From Pseudomonadota bacterium (lineage in GTDB: Bacteria > Pseudomonadota > Alphaproteobacteria > Rhizobiales > Hyphomicrobiaceae), in NCBI GenBank assembly GCA_023430315.1, contig JAEZAW010000298.1, positions 1 through 18,327 on the forward strand: 18,327 nucleotides of DNA, read 5' to 3'. Of this stretch, positions 1-9,979 are shown piece after piece. Below the pieces are notes generated by a model that saw only the letters and a program-made list of their open reading frames with translations, searched no databases and was not told where the DNA came from. Made by a program: the position numbers and the translations under genes. The first letter of the stretch is position 1, and every line of letters starts with the position of its first letter.

Positions 1-887
<887 letters not shown>

Positions 888-963
888 CGCTGCTTCCTCG
901 TTCTCTACTCTGTCGGCGCGGCGGGGCCGCTACCTTGTTCGCATTCCTGTACGTGCGCGGGCG

Positions 964-1851
964 CTACAGCGCCTCGGCACCGGAGATGATCTCGATCAGC
1001 TCCTTGGTGATGTTCGCCTGACGCTGGCGATTGTACTTGATCGTCAGCTTGTTGATCATGTCGCCGGCATTGCGCGTGGCGTTGTCCATGGCGGTCATGC
1101 GCGCGCCCTGCTCGCCGGCTGCATTCTCGAGAAGCCCGCGGAAAATCTGCGTCGCAATATTGCGCTTGAGGAGCTGGCCGAGGATCTCTTCCTCGGAAGG
1201 CTCGTACTCGTAGATGGCCTCGGCCTTGGCCGCCTGCGTACCCTCGGCCTTCTCGGGAAGCTTGGCCGGGATGAGCTGCAGCGCCGTCGGCTTCTGTGTG
1301 ATGACGTTGACGAACTCGGAATAGTACATCGTCGCGACGTCGAAATCGCCGGCCTCGAACATCGCCATGACCTTGTCGGCGATCTCCTCGGCATTGACGA
1401 AGCCGAGCTGTTTGACGCCCTTGAGGTCGATGCGGTCGAGAATTTGCCGCGAGTAGTCGCGGCGCAGGTTGTCGAAGCCCTTGCGGCCGACGGTGAGGAT
1501 TTTCACCGTCTTGCCGGCAGCGACCAGACGGCGGATGTCCTGGCGCGCACGCCGCGAGATGTTCGAGTTGAAGCCGCCGCAAAGACCGCGCTCGGCGGTC
1601 ATCACGATCAGCAGGTGCGTGTCTTCCTTGCCGGTGCCGACGAGGAGCGGCGACATGCCCTCCTTGCTGGCGAGGCGGCTATTCAGGTTGGCGAGGATCT
1701 GGTCCATGCGCTGGGCGTACGGGCGTGCGGCATGGGCCGCTTCCTGCGCGCGCCGAAGCTTCGCCGCGGCCACCATCTGCATGGCTTTGGTGATCTTGCG
1801 CGTCGCCTTGACCGAGGCGATGCGCGTGCGCATGTCTTTCAGTGATGCCAT
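964..1851 (-). CDS. atpG: F1 ATP synthase subunit gamma
   Basis: Central rotor shaft of F1, a 295-residue protein that turns inside the alpha3-beta3 ring and couples proton flow to catalysis. The N terminus (MASLKDMRTRIASVKATRKI) is the long N-terminal helix typical of the family, and the C terminus has the second helix with NATRNAGDMI and the IT.EL.EI..GAEAL ending. GLCGGFN near residue 90 is another family hallmark. Length is normal. It lies 59 bases after atpA and 76 bases before atpD on the same strand, so it belongs to the F1 operon. The ribosome binding site is weak (AGGAT), which is common inside this operon. Confidence 0.98.
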   Translation of the reverse strand: MASLKDMRTRIASVKATRKITKAMQMVAAAKLRRAQEAAHAARPYAQRMDQILANLNSRLASKEGMSPLLVGTGKEDTHLLIVMTAERGLCGGFNSNISRRARQDIRRLVAAGKTVKILTVGRKGFDNLRRDYSRQILDRIDLKGVKQLGFVNAEEIADKVMAMFEAGDFDVATMYYSEFVNVITQKPTALQLIPAKLPEKAEGTQAAKAEAIYEYEPSEEEILGQLLKRNIATQIFRGLLENAAGEQGARMTAMDNATRNAGDMINKLTIKYNRQRQANITKELIEIISGAEAL

Positions 1852-1910
1852 GGCGTCGCGGCTATCCTGTCTTAGCTGGGCCCTGTCTCAGTTAGGCCTG
1901 AAGGCACCCG

Positions 1911-3442
<1,532 letters not shown>

Positions 3443-3443
<1 letters not shown>

Positions 3444-4003
3444 CAGCGGACCTCTTTCATGACGGTCTTGAGTGACGTGAGCTTGGTGCGAAGCGAGCTG
3501 TCGATCATGCGCGAGCCCATCTTGACGATGAGTCCACCGAGCAGCGTCGGGTCGACCTTGGTGATCAGTTGGACGTCCTTGCCGGCAGAGGCACGGAGCG
3601 TATCCTTGAGTGCTGCGAGCTGCTCATCACTGAGGGGATGGGCGCTCGAAACTTCGGCATTGACCTCGCCGCGCTGACGGGCGGCAAGTGTCAGGAATGT
3701 GCGGATCATCTCGCTGACAGCGAAAAGGCGCCGGTTGCGGGCCAGCACCTTGAGGAAGTTCACGACGAGCGGCGTGAGGCCGGCTTTCTCGGCGACGGCG
3801 GCAATGGAACGGCCCTGATCCTCGCTCGAGAACACTGGGCTGCGTACCATACGCTTCAGATCGGCGCTCTCGTCGAGCAGGCCCTGAAGGGCAATCAAAT
3901 CCTTCTCGACTTGCCGGACCTGATTGGCTTCCTCGGCAAGATCGAACAGGGCCGATGCGTAGCGGCCCGCCACGCCCCCTGCGATGGTGTCGTCCGTGGC
4001 CAC
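3443..4003 (-). CDS. atpH: F1 ATP synthase subunit delta
   Basis: Peripheral stalk subunit (OSCP) that fixes the F1 head to the F0 b subunits. I start it at the GTG at 4001-4003, giving VATDDTIAGGVAGRYASALFDLAEE and 186 residues, the normal family length. The frame stays open upstream to a TTG at 4118-4120, but that would add 39 residues without family character and would run through a long palindrome, so the longer form is unlikely. A GAGAGGGG stretch lies about 13 bases before the GTG, somewhat far for a ribosome binding site. The C-terminal part (KVDPTLLGGLIVKMGSRMIDSSLRTKL) is the conserved delta signature. It is the first gene of the operon. Confidence 0.96.
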
Positions 4004-4060
4004 TGGTCGCGCTCTGCCCCTCTCAAAATGCTCAACATCGGCGCCGCGTGACCGGCGCTC

Positions 4061-4134
4061 TGGTGTGATGATCGAGAAATTCGCCTGATCTCGCGGCTCG
4101 GTGCCAAGCGAATTTCTCAATCTGAATCACACCA
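4061..4134. repeat. Long imperfect palindrome A upstream of atpH
   Basis: Nested inverted repeat. The outer arms TGGTGTGAT (4061-4069) and ATCACACCA (4126-4134) match perfectly. The inner arms GAGAAATTCGC (4074-4084) and GCGAATTTCTC (4108-4118) are a perfect 11-base match around a 23-base centre. It could fold into a cruciform or RNA hairpin. The inner arm shares GCGAATTTC with palindrome B next to it, so the two are probably members of one dispersed palindromic repeat family. Confidence 0.85.
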
Positions 4135-4148
4135 GCAAAGTTACGATC

Positions 4149-4226
4149 CTAGTGTCCCTTATGATTTCGAAGTTCGCTCGGGACGCCAGCATCGACGTCA
4201 GGCGAATTTCGAAATCGGGACACTAG
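4149..4226. repeat. Long imperfect palindrome B upstream of atpH
   Basis: The outer arms CTAGTGTCCC (4149-4158) and GGGACACTAG (4217-4226) match perfectly. The inner 15-base arms at 4163-4177 and 4202-4216 match except for one G-T position. The centre is 24 bases, almost the same as in palindrome A, and both share GCGAATTTC in the right inner arm. Only 14 bases separate the two elements. Confidence 0.85.
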
Positions 4227-4267
4227 CCCATGCGCGGTCGGCCCGAACGGGTCGTTGCCGCCCCTAT

Positions 4268-4295
4268 GCGTGGGGATAGTACATAGTGCCCACGC
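4268..4295. repeat. Inverted repeat GCGTGGG-N14-CCCACGC
   Basis: Perfect 7-base arms at 4268-4274 and 4289-4295 with a 14-base AT-rich centre. No T-run follows on either strand, so it is not a canonical terminator. It could be an operator or a hairpin between the 2-hydroxyacid dehydrogenase gene and the atp operon. Confidence 0.45.
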
Positions 4296-4437
4296 GGCTT
4301 GGACCGGCGGCGCCATGCTCGGAAAGACGGCGTTCGTCTAGCACGGCCCCAGGTCCACATCAACTTTCCGTTTCGGCTCTCTCTGCCCCATGAGCGCCAT
4401 GATCACCGCCCAACCGCGCGACAGATCGCCGCCGTGT

Positions 4438-5397
4438 TCAGTAACCCCTCTCGCGGTCCACGACCTCGCGTAGCGGCTGCCCGTCGAGATGGCGGCGGAT
4501 ATTGTCCGAGAGAAGCTCGGCGACCCAGCTGTCACGCTGGGGATGAAAGCCACCGATATGGGGCAGAACCCAGATGCCCGGCGTCGTCCAGAACGGATCA
4601 TCTGCCGGCAGGGGCTCCGTGCGGAACACATCCAGTACGGCGCCGGCGATCGTCTTGGCGTTGACGGCAGCGATCAGGTCCTGATCCACGATGATGGCAC
4701 CGCGCGCGAAGTTGATGAGCCAGGCCGTCGGCTTCATTTTCGCAATTTGCGTCTTGTTCAAGAAATTCTCGGTGAGCGGCGTCACCGGCAGCAGAACGAC
4801 CACGTAATCGCTCTGGCTGAGCACCTTATCGGTTTCATCGAACCCATAGACTTTCTCGACACCCGCGACGGGCTCCGGCGTGCGTTTGGTGCCGATCACG
4901 CGCATCTCGAGAGCCGCGGCTTTCATGGCGAGCTGCTGTCCGATGGCGCCGAGGCCGAGAATGCCGAGCGTCTTCCCCGCGAGCGTCTCGGAGACGCTTC
5001 GGTTCCAGCGGCTCTCGGCCTGCTGGAGTGCGATCTGGTGAAACTTCTTCGTGATGTGGAAGAGGGCGCCGAGAATGTTCTCGGGCACCTGAATGCGATG
5101 CGTGCCGCGCGCCGCGATGAGCGTGTGCTCGGGCTTCAGATCCTTGCGCGAGAGCCAGTGATCGACGCCTGCCGTCAGCGACTGGATGACCTTGAGGCGC
5201 GGCATCTTCGCGAGCGCGCCCGGTGGCATGCCCGGCGCGAACAGGACTTCGGTCTTTGCGAGATCCTCGTCGCTTGCTTGCTCGCCCGTTTTGACGACAG
5301 CGAAGTCAACCCGTTCGTTGAGGCCGTCCGCTGCCAGCCGATCGAGATAGGGTTTGGCATTGGTCAGGTACAGCAGGGCCTGCAGCTTGTTGCTCAT
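4438..5397 (-). CDS. D-2-hydroxyacid dehydrogenase (NAD(P)-dependent, GhrA-like)
   Basis: A 319-residue cytoplasmic oxidoreductase of the D-isomer-specific 2-hydroxyacid dehydrogenase family, which interconverts 2-oxo acids and D-2-hydroxy acids. The Rossmann motif GLGAIG is at residues 148-153. The expected catalytic triad is visible: R232 in INFARGA, E261 in FRTEPLP and H280 in LPHIGG. The short N-terminal catalytic domain and the LTAGVDH segment resemble the glyoxylate/hydroxypyruvate reductase A branch, but the substrate cannot be read from the sequence. The ATG at 5397 has GAGGA upstream. It is the last gene of a minus-strand unit, 30 bases after the DenD-like gene, so it may act on a related hydroxy acid. 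Confidence 0.92.
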   Translation of the reverse strand: MSNKLQALLYLTNAKPYLDRLAADGLNERVDFAVVKTGEQASDEDLAKTEVLFAPGMPPGALAKMPRLKVIQSLTAGVDHWLSRKDLKPEHTLIAARGTHRIQVPENILGALFHITKKFHQIALQQAESRWNRSVSETLAGKTLGILGLGAIGQQLAMKAAALEMRVIGTKRTPEPVAGVEKVYGFDETDKVLSQSDYVVVLLPVTPLTENFLNKTQIAKMKPTAWLINFARGAIIVDQDLIAAVNAKTIAGAVLDVFRTEPLPADDPFWTTPGIWVLPHIGGFHPQRDSWVAELLSDNIRRHLDGQPLREVVDRERGY

Positions 5398-5427
5398 GAT
5401 GGCGTCCTCGGCTCGTTTCTCTGCGGC

Positions 5428-6402
5428 TCAGGCGATCTTGCCGCCAAGCTCATCTTCGACGTGAATGCGGATGATCTCCTCGAAGCTCGCGTCCGGCTTG
5501 AAGCCGAGTTCGATCGCGCGGCGTGTATCGAAGTTGCGCGGCCAGCCCGCGACAATGCCCTGGATGAAGGCGTCGGGCTCACGCTTGATGCGCGCCACGA
5601 CCTTGTCGCCCGCGACCTTCTTCAACGCCGCGATCTGTTCGCCGACGGTCACGGCGAGGCCCGGCATGGAGAGCGCCCGGCGAGGGCCGAGTTTGGTGCC
5701 ATCGATCGTCGCGGCGTGCAGCAGGAAGCCGACGGCGGCGCGCGGTGAGGCGTGCCAGTGCATGACATCCTCGGAGACGGGCAGCACCGCCTCCTTGCCC
5801 GCGAGCGGCTCGCGCATGATGTTCGAGAAGAAGCCGGATGCGGCCTTGTTCGGCGCGCCCGGACGCACGCAAATGGTGGGAAGCCGGATCGAGACGCCGT
5901 CGAGCATTCCCTTGCGCGTGTAGTCGGAAATCAGAAGCTCGCCGATGGCCTTCTGCGTCCCGTACGACGTGAGTGGCGTCTGGAAGAACTCGTCGCCGAT
6001 CTTCTCGGGGAAGGGCGAACCGAACACAGCGATCGAGCTCGTGAAGACGACGCGCGGCTTGTTGCCGGCCCGGCGTACGCTCTCGAGCAGGTTCATCGTG
6101 CCGTGCAGATTGATGCGGTAGCCCTTATCGAATTCCTGCTCGGCCTCGCCGGAGACGATCGCCGCCAGATGGAAGATCACGTCGGGCTTGTTGGCGACGA
6201 GCTTGTCGCTCTCGCCGGGCGCCGGAAAATCGCCGGTGGTGATCTCGACAGGGAACGTTGCGCCGGCCGGCTTCTGCGGCGGCACCACATCATAGAGCGC
6301 GAGCGAAGTGATGGCCTTGCCGCCGAGCTTGCCGTCCTTGGCCAGCCGTTCCGCGAGCTTGCGCCCGACCATGCCGGCGCCACCGATGATCAGAACTTTC
6401 AT
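5428..6402 (-). CDS. NAD-dependent epimerase/dehydratase family protein, DenD-like (D-erythronate dehydrogenase type)
   Basis: Extended short-chain dehydrogenase, 324 residues, cytoplasmic. The N-terminal Rossmann motif GGAGMVG is at residues 7-13, and the catalytic pair is Y147 and K151 (YGTQK) with the serines of FTSSIAVFG near 122. The overall pattern (FHLAAIVSGEAE, PTICVRPG.PNKAASGFFSNIMREPL) is that of the DenD group, which oxidises D-erythronate at C2 in acid-sugar catabolism. I infer that specificity by resemblance only. I start at 6402 because a strong GGGAGGAAGG ribosome binding site lies 6 bases upstream and the Rossmann strand begins at once; an ATG 63 bases further out would add an unrelated tail. 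It is followed closely by the 2-hydroxyacid dehydrogenase gene. No DUF1537 kinase or aldolase partner gene follows it here. Confidence 0.85.
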   Translation of the reverse strand: MKVLIIGGAGMVGRKLAERLAKDGKLGGKAITSLALYDVVPPQKPAGATFPVEITTGDFPAPGESDKLVANKPDVIFHLAAIVSGEAEQEFDKGYRINLHGTMNLLESVRRAGNKPRVVFTSSIAVFGSPFPEKIGDEFFQTPLTSYGTQKAIGELLISDYTRKGMLDGVSIRLPTICVRPGAPNKAASGFFSNIMREPLAGKEAVLPVSEDVMHWHASPRAAVGFLLHAATIDGTKLGPRRALSMPGLAVTVGEQIAALKKVAGDKVVARIKREPDAFIQGIVAGWPRNFDTRRAIELGFKPDASFEEIIRIHVEDELGGKIA

Positions 6403-6430
6403 GATTGCCTTCCTCCCGCGCGTACCCGAT

Positions 6431-6445
6431 CGCCCCGATGGGGCG
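6431..6445. other. Small hairpin CGCCCC-GAT-GGGGCG
   Basis: A perfect 6-base stem with a 3-base loop in the 132-base gap before the DenD-like gene. There is no T-run, so its role is unclear; it may slow transcription or affect the leader of the downstream gene. Confidence 0.35.
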
Positions 6446-6534
6446 TGAACTACGTCATTCATCATCTAAGTTGGCGGAGAGCACTCCTGCCACGCAAGGC
6501 CTAACTCTGTCGCCAACGGCCGGTCGGGCGCCCG

Positions 6535-7545
6535 TCAGCCATGCGCGGTCAGCGTTGCCCATAGGTTATCGGCGCCGCCAGCCGCAATCGCCCGGCCGAT
6601 TTCCGCCTGCCACTGGACCTCGGAGCCGAACTCGTTGCGCCAGCTCCAGAGGCGCCGCGTCGCATAGTGAAGTGTGTGCTCCTGGGTGAAGCCCATGGCG
6701 CCGAACACCTCGTGCGCGATGGCGCACACACGCCCTGCCGCCTCACCCGTCCGCGCCTTGGCAATGGCGATCGCCAGACGGTCGGAGCGCGCGGCGGCAG
6801 CTTCCACGGCCATGAGTGCGGATGCGCTGCCCGCGGCCGCTTCGGCCGCCAGCTCGGCCATGAGGTGCTGAATGGCCTGGAAGCGCGCAATGGGCCGCCC
6901 GAACTGAATGCGGTCGTTGGCCCATGTCAGCCCATGCTCCAGCACGCGCGACATGGCGCCGGACATCTGCACAGCCCGTATCAGCGCGCCTTCGGCCTCT
7001 GCGATCCCGGGAGCATCGGCAACTTTCGCTGAGGCGATGACGCGTGCGCGACCGAGATCGACGGTCTCGCGTGGCTCGCCGGCCATGTTGAAGCCGGGCG
7101 ACGATGCTTCGCGTGCATCGACTAGGGCAAGCGTATCGGCGCCGGTCGCCACGACGACGCTCGCGACTGAGCCGGCCCAAGGTACGCCTGCGGCCTTGCC
7201 ATCGCGATTTGCCGAAGGCGGAGCCACGGAAAGGGCCCCATCGGGAATTTCGATACCTGCCCTGGCGAGCAGGCGCCGCGCGAGGATCGTCTCGGCGAGC
7301 GGCACCGGCAGCGTGTGATAGGCGGCGCGCTCGATGAGGGCTGTCGCATTGCCGAGGCCGAGATCGCCGTCGTTCTCCTCGCCGAGGGCCGTCATGCCCG
7401 CTTCTTCCAGCGCCGCCCAAAGCTCTGCAGGAAAGCCCGGCTTGCCGTCGGCGCGCTGCGCGGCATTCTCGGCCTTCTCCTCGACGATGCGGTCGAGCGA
7501 CCGCAGCATGAGGTCGCGCACGCCGTCTTCTGCTTCGTTGCTCAT
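6535..7545 (-). CDS. Acyl-CoA dehydrogenase, second (small, divergent) subunit of a pair
   Basis: A 336-residue protein of the acyl-CoA dehydrogenase superfamily, expected to help oxidise an acyl-CoA at the alpha-beta bond. The adenine-contacting motif of the family is present (DRIQFGRPIARFQ, about residues 211-223), as is the C-terminal HEVFGAMGFTQEHTLHYATRRLW segment (about 278-300). The middle flavin-facing loop (S-E-P-x-x-G-S-D) and the C-terminal GGT-x-E-I segment are missing. The neighbour has exactly these and lacks R-x-Q-F-G. The start overlaps the neighbour's stop by four bases (ATGA), which favours coupled synthesis and a heteromeric enzyme of the FadE/ChsE1-ChsE2 or PimC/PimD kind. 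The substrate is unknown. Confidence 0.88.
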   Translation of the reverse strand: MSNEAEDGVRDLMLRSLDRIVEEKAENAAQRADGKPGFPAELWAALEEAGMTALGEENDGDLGLGNATALIERAAYHTLPVPLAETILARRLLARAGIEIPDGALSVAPPSANRDGKAAGVPWAGSVASVVVATGADTLALVDAREASSPGFNMAGEPRETVDLGRARVIASAKVADAPGIAEAEGALIRAVQMSGAMSRVLEHGLTWANDRIQFGRPIARFQAIQHLMAELAAEAAAGSASALMAVEAAAARSDRLAIAIAKARTGEAAGRVCAIAHEVFGAMGFTQEHTLHYATRRLWSWRNEFGSEVQWQAEIGRAIAAGGADNLWATLTAHG

Positions 7546-8693
7546 CTGAGGCCGAGCCCCCGTGCAATCATGCCGCGCAGGATCTCGCGCGTGCCGCCGC
7601 GGATCGAGTAGCAGGGCGCCTGCATTTGCGCGAGCTGCTGCAGGTCGTCGTAGACCTGTCCATTGCCGCCGCCGCGTGGTTCGAGCGGTAGCAAGCGTCT
7701 GGTGATCTCCGGGATGGACTGTTCGAAGGTGGTGCCGAGGTCTTTCACCAACGCAGCCTCGGTTACCGGCGACTTACCCTCGTTGAGCATCCCGGCAATG
7801 GAGCCAGACATGCGCCGCAGCGTCGCCAGATGCGCGACGAGGCGGCCCAACTCGGCGGCTTCGCTCGCATTGGGGCTCTCGCCAATCTCGCGGAAGGCTT
7901 CGACGAGCAGCGGATAGGTGGACATGAAGCGATCCGGTCCCGAGCGCTCGAAGGCCAGCTCCGACGTCACCATGGCCCAGCCATTGCCGATCCCGCCGAC
8001 GCTCATGTCCTCCGGCACGAACACCTCGTCGAAGGTCACTTCGTTGAACTCATGCGATCCATAGACATTGATGATCGGGCGCACCTCGATGCCCGGCGAT
8101 TTCATGTCGACAATGAGCTGCGTGAGGCCGACGTGGCGATCCTCCGGGCGTCCGCCCGTGCGCACAAGGGCAATGACGTAGTGCGCCATGTGCGCGTAGC
8201 TCGTCCACACCTTGCGGCCCGTCACTCGGAAGCCGCCCTCAACGGGCACGGCGCGTGTCTTGACGCTCGCGAGGTCGGAGCCGGTATCCGGCTCGCTCAT
8301 GCCGATAGCGAAGAAGCAGCGACCCGCGGCGATCTCCGGCAGGATCATCTTCTTCACGCGCTCGGCGCCGTGCTTGAGGATCTGCGGGCCGCTCTGGCGG
8401 TCGGCAATCCAGTGCGCCATGACCGGCGAGCCTGCCGCCAGTAACTCCTCGACGACGACGTAGCGCTCCGGTGCCGAGCGCTCATGACCACCGTACTGCT
8501 TGGGCCATGTCATGCCGAGATAGCCGCGCGCACCGAGCCGCGCGCTGAAGGCAGGATCAGCGGCGACCATGGCGCCGACCGTCGGTGCGAACGTGCCCTT
8601 GGCCTTCTCCTCATCGAGGAAGGCACGCACCTCGGCCCTGAGGCTTGTTGCAGCCGGCGGCATGTTCACCGGCTCGAAGCGGAACTCCGGCAT
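7542..8693 (-). CDS. Acyl-CoA dehydrogenase, first (large, catalytic) subunit of a pair
   Basis: Acyl-CoA dehydrogenase of 383 residues. It has WPKQYGG near residue 64, the flavin-site loop GMSEPDTGSD at 131-140, and LAFER at about 246-250, whose glutamate (E249) aligns with the catalytic base of the isovaleryl type. The C-terminal YSIRGGTREILRGMIARGLGL segment is also typical. It lacks the R-x-Q-F-G motif found in ordinary family members; the overlapping downstream gene supplies one. I chose the ATG at 8691-8693 because AGGAGGAG lies just upstream; the frame continues to 8780 but that extension looks non-coding. It is the first gene of a four-gene unit that begins after a strong terminator. 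Confidence 0.92.
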   Translation of the reverse strand: MPEFRFEPVNMPPAATSLRAEVRAFLDEEKAKGTFAPTVGAMVAADPAFSARLGARGYLGMTWPKQYGGHERSAPERYVVVEELLAAGSPVMAHWIADRQSGPQILKHGAERVKKMILPEIAAGRCFFAIGMSEPDTGSDLASVKTRAVPVEGGFRVTGRKVWTSYAHMAHYVIALVRTGGRPEDRHVGLTQLIVDMKSPGIEVRPIINVYGSHEFNEVTFDEVFVPEDMSVGGIGNGWAMVTSELAFERSGPDRFMSTYPLLVEAFREIGESPNASEAAELGRLVAHLATLRRMSGSIAGMLNEGKSPVTEAALVKDLGTTFEQSIPEITRRLLPLEPRGGGNGQVYDDLQQLAQMQAPCYSIRGGTREILRGMIARGLGLR

Positions 8694-8782
8694 GACGCGC
8701 GGCTCCTCCTGTTGTTCTTCGCGGATGAGTAAGCCCGCGGTGGCGGGGGCGACAAGTGCCAAATGGCGGTCGTGATCCAACT

Positions 8783-8814
8783 AAAAAAGACGGGGGTGTG
8801 GGGGTGTCCCCCAC
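8783..8814 (-). terminator. Intrinsic terminator ending the lysR-rraA unit
   Basis: Read on the minus strand: a perfect 7-base stem GTGGGGG-ACA-CCCCCAC (8798-8814), then nine bases, then six T residues (8783-8788). It lies 48 bases after the stop of the 366-residue gene and 90 bases before the acyl-CoA dehydrogenase pair, so the two units are probably transcribed separately. Confidence 0.85.
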
Positions 8815-8821
8815 GCGGGTG

Positions 8822-8838
8822 CAGGGCGGCGAGCCCTG
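8822..8838. other. Second hairpin before the terminator
   Basis: A perfect 6-base stem CAGGGC-N5-GCCCTG, directly upstream (in minus-strand sense) of the intrinsic terminator. It may reinforce termination or protect the 3' end of the message. Confidence 0.5.
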
Positions 8839-8861
8839 CTCGCGCCAGGGGCGCGATCGAA

Positions 8862-9962
8862 CTATGCGATCAAGATCGCCCCGTGCGCCCGCTCACGTAT
8901 GCGCCAGACGGTCTGCGGCGCGCCATGGTCGACGCGAGAGACGAGATCGATGGTCAGGAAGCGGTTGTGCACCATGGCGAGGCCTTCGATGAGGCCATTC
9001 CAGGCTTCCATCACGCCGGGGGAAGGATCGGCTATCCCGCGCATGAGGCGCCATCCCGTACGCGAGAGAAGCACCGCGTCGCCATCGCGCGTGACGGTCG
9101 CGCTATCGCCTTCGCCTTCCGCGATCCAGGCCAGGAGACGTGCAAGGCTCTCCGCGTCGTCGCGGTGTATGCCCGCGGCGCTCGCGATCTCCTTATAGGA
9201 CTGCGCGCCTATCATGCGGCCCGCGAGGTGGCCGAGGTGCGCGCCTTCCGTCTCGCCAAACAGCTCCATGAGACGGGGCAGGCCGGAGCGTACGTACTCC
9301 ATGGCGTAGTTGCGGTAGGCCCGCGCAAGGCGCTCGGGCGTCCAGTCGGCCACCGGCAATCGCGGCGCGGCATCTGGATCGAAGGGTGGCGGCAGCTCAC
9401 CCGGACGGAAGACGAGCCGTTCCTCCGGTGCGAGGTCGTGGTCGTACTCCCTAAAGTAGCCCGCGAGCCCGTGCTGGCCGTCGACGGTCTGTGCCGTGCA
9501 CACGAAGCCAAGGCGCGGGTTCTTGAGCGACACGCCGTTCTGCGCATACCAGCCGGTCAGAAAGCCGCGCGAGACCTCGCTCGGTACGCCGCAGATGGCG
9601 GCACCCATATAGATCCAGCGCGGCGGCACGAAGCGCACCCAGGCCTTGCGGTCGCTCTCCTTCATGAACTCGACGCCGACGCCGCCAATGCTGTTCGAGA
9701 GGTAGTGATAGGCGGCGCAGGCGACGGCGTGCGGCATTCCCGAGAGGCCGAGCTTCTCGAAGCTCGAGAGGAACTTCTCGTGATGCTGATGCCGGAACAC
9801 GGCGTGCATCCACCGGGCCGCGTCGGTGCTGCCGCGGCGGCTGACAAGGGTGAGGATCAGGCCGGTGAAGTAGGCATGATAGAGGTCCGCGACGGTGCGC
9901 GGCGCACTCTCGCTGGGCGGAATGCCCTGCACGAGGCCGGCTCCGGGGGTTGGCTGCGCCAT
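8862..9962 (-). CDS. Conserved-looking protein of unknown function in the rraA unit
   Basis: A 366-residue protein I cannot assign. It has no signal peptide and no membrane segment. The N-terminal half (about 40-190) is rich in aromatic residues and contains HHEKFLSSFEKLGL, AAYHYLSNSIGGVGVEFM and RFVPPRWIYMGAAICG. Its general look recalls the ATC-hydrolase/4-vinyl-reductase type of small-molecule-binding domain, but that is a weak impression. A Pro-rich linker near 205-220 leads to a C-terminal half with an HTH-like stretch (SYKEIASAAGIHRDDAESLA) and a closing segment (NRFLTIDLVSRVDHGAPQTVWRIRER) that may echo the first domain. It starts 17 bases after rraA and ends before a strong terminator, so it very likely shares the rraA transcript. 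A 401-codon frame on the other strand is rejected. Confidence 0.8.
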   Translation of the reverse strand: MAQPTPGAGLVQGIPPSESAPRTVADLYHAYFTGLILTLVSRRGSTDAARWMHAVFRHQHHEKFLSSFEKLGLSGMPHAVACAAYHYLSNSIGGVGVEFMKESDRKAWVRFVPPRWIYMGAAICGVPSEVSRGFLTGWYAQNGVSLKNPRLGFVCTAQTVDGQHGLAGYFREYDHDLAPEERLVFRPGELPPPFDPDAAPRLPVADWTPERLARAYRNYAMEYVRSGLPRLMELFGETEGAHLGHLAGRMIGAQSYKEIASAAGIHRDDAESLARLLAWIAEGEGDSATVTRDGDAVLLSRTGWRLMRGIADPSPGVMEAWNGLIEGLAMVHNRFLTIDLVSRVDHGAPQTVWRIRERAHGAILIA

Positions 9963-9979
9963 ACCTGACTACCCTGATC

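Larger units (their letters stand above)
4004..4437. promoter_or_regulatory. Gene-free leader of the atp operon
   Basis: A 434-base stretch between the first atp gene and the upstream 2-hydroxyacid dehydrogenase, both on the minus strand. I see no convincing gene. It holds two long imperfect palindromes (4061-4134 and 4149-4226) and a further inverted repeat at 4268-4295, each listed separately. The atp promoter must lie here or in the preceding gene, but I could not identify convincing -35 and -10 elements. If transcription starts upstream of 4226, both palindromes would be in the 5' untranslated RNA of atpH. Confidence 0.6.

Noticed and set aside
4001..4120. Longer atpH with a TTG start at 4118-4120
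   Set aside because: It would exceed the family length by 39 residues and translate through palindrome A; the GTG start gives the normal 186 residues.
4489..5748. 419-codon open frame on the plus strand
   Set aside because: It lies antisense to the 2-hydroxyacid dehydrogenase and DenD-like genes, whose catalytic residues are intact.
8730..8765. Sigma-54-like TGGCAC element (minus strand) before the acyl-CoA dehydrogenase pair
   Set aside because: The downstream TTGC half is missing at the required spacing.
8763..9968. 401-codon open frame on the plus strand
   Set aside because: It is the mirror of the minus-strand 366-residue gene. Its product is rich in Arg, Ala, His and Gly without hydrophobic pattern, and the minus gene has operon context and a terminator.
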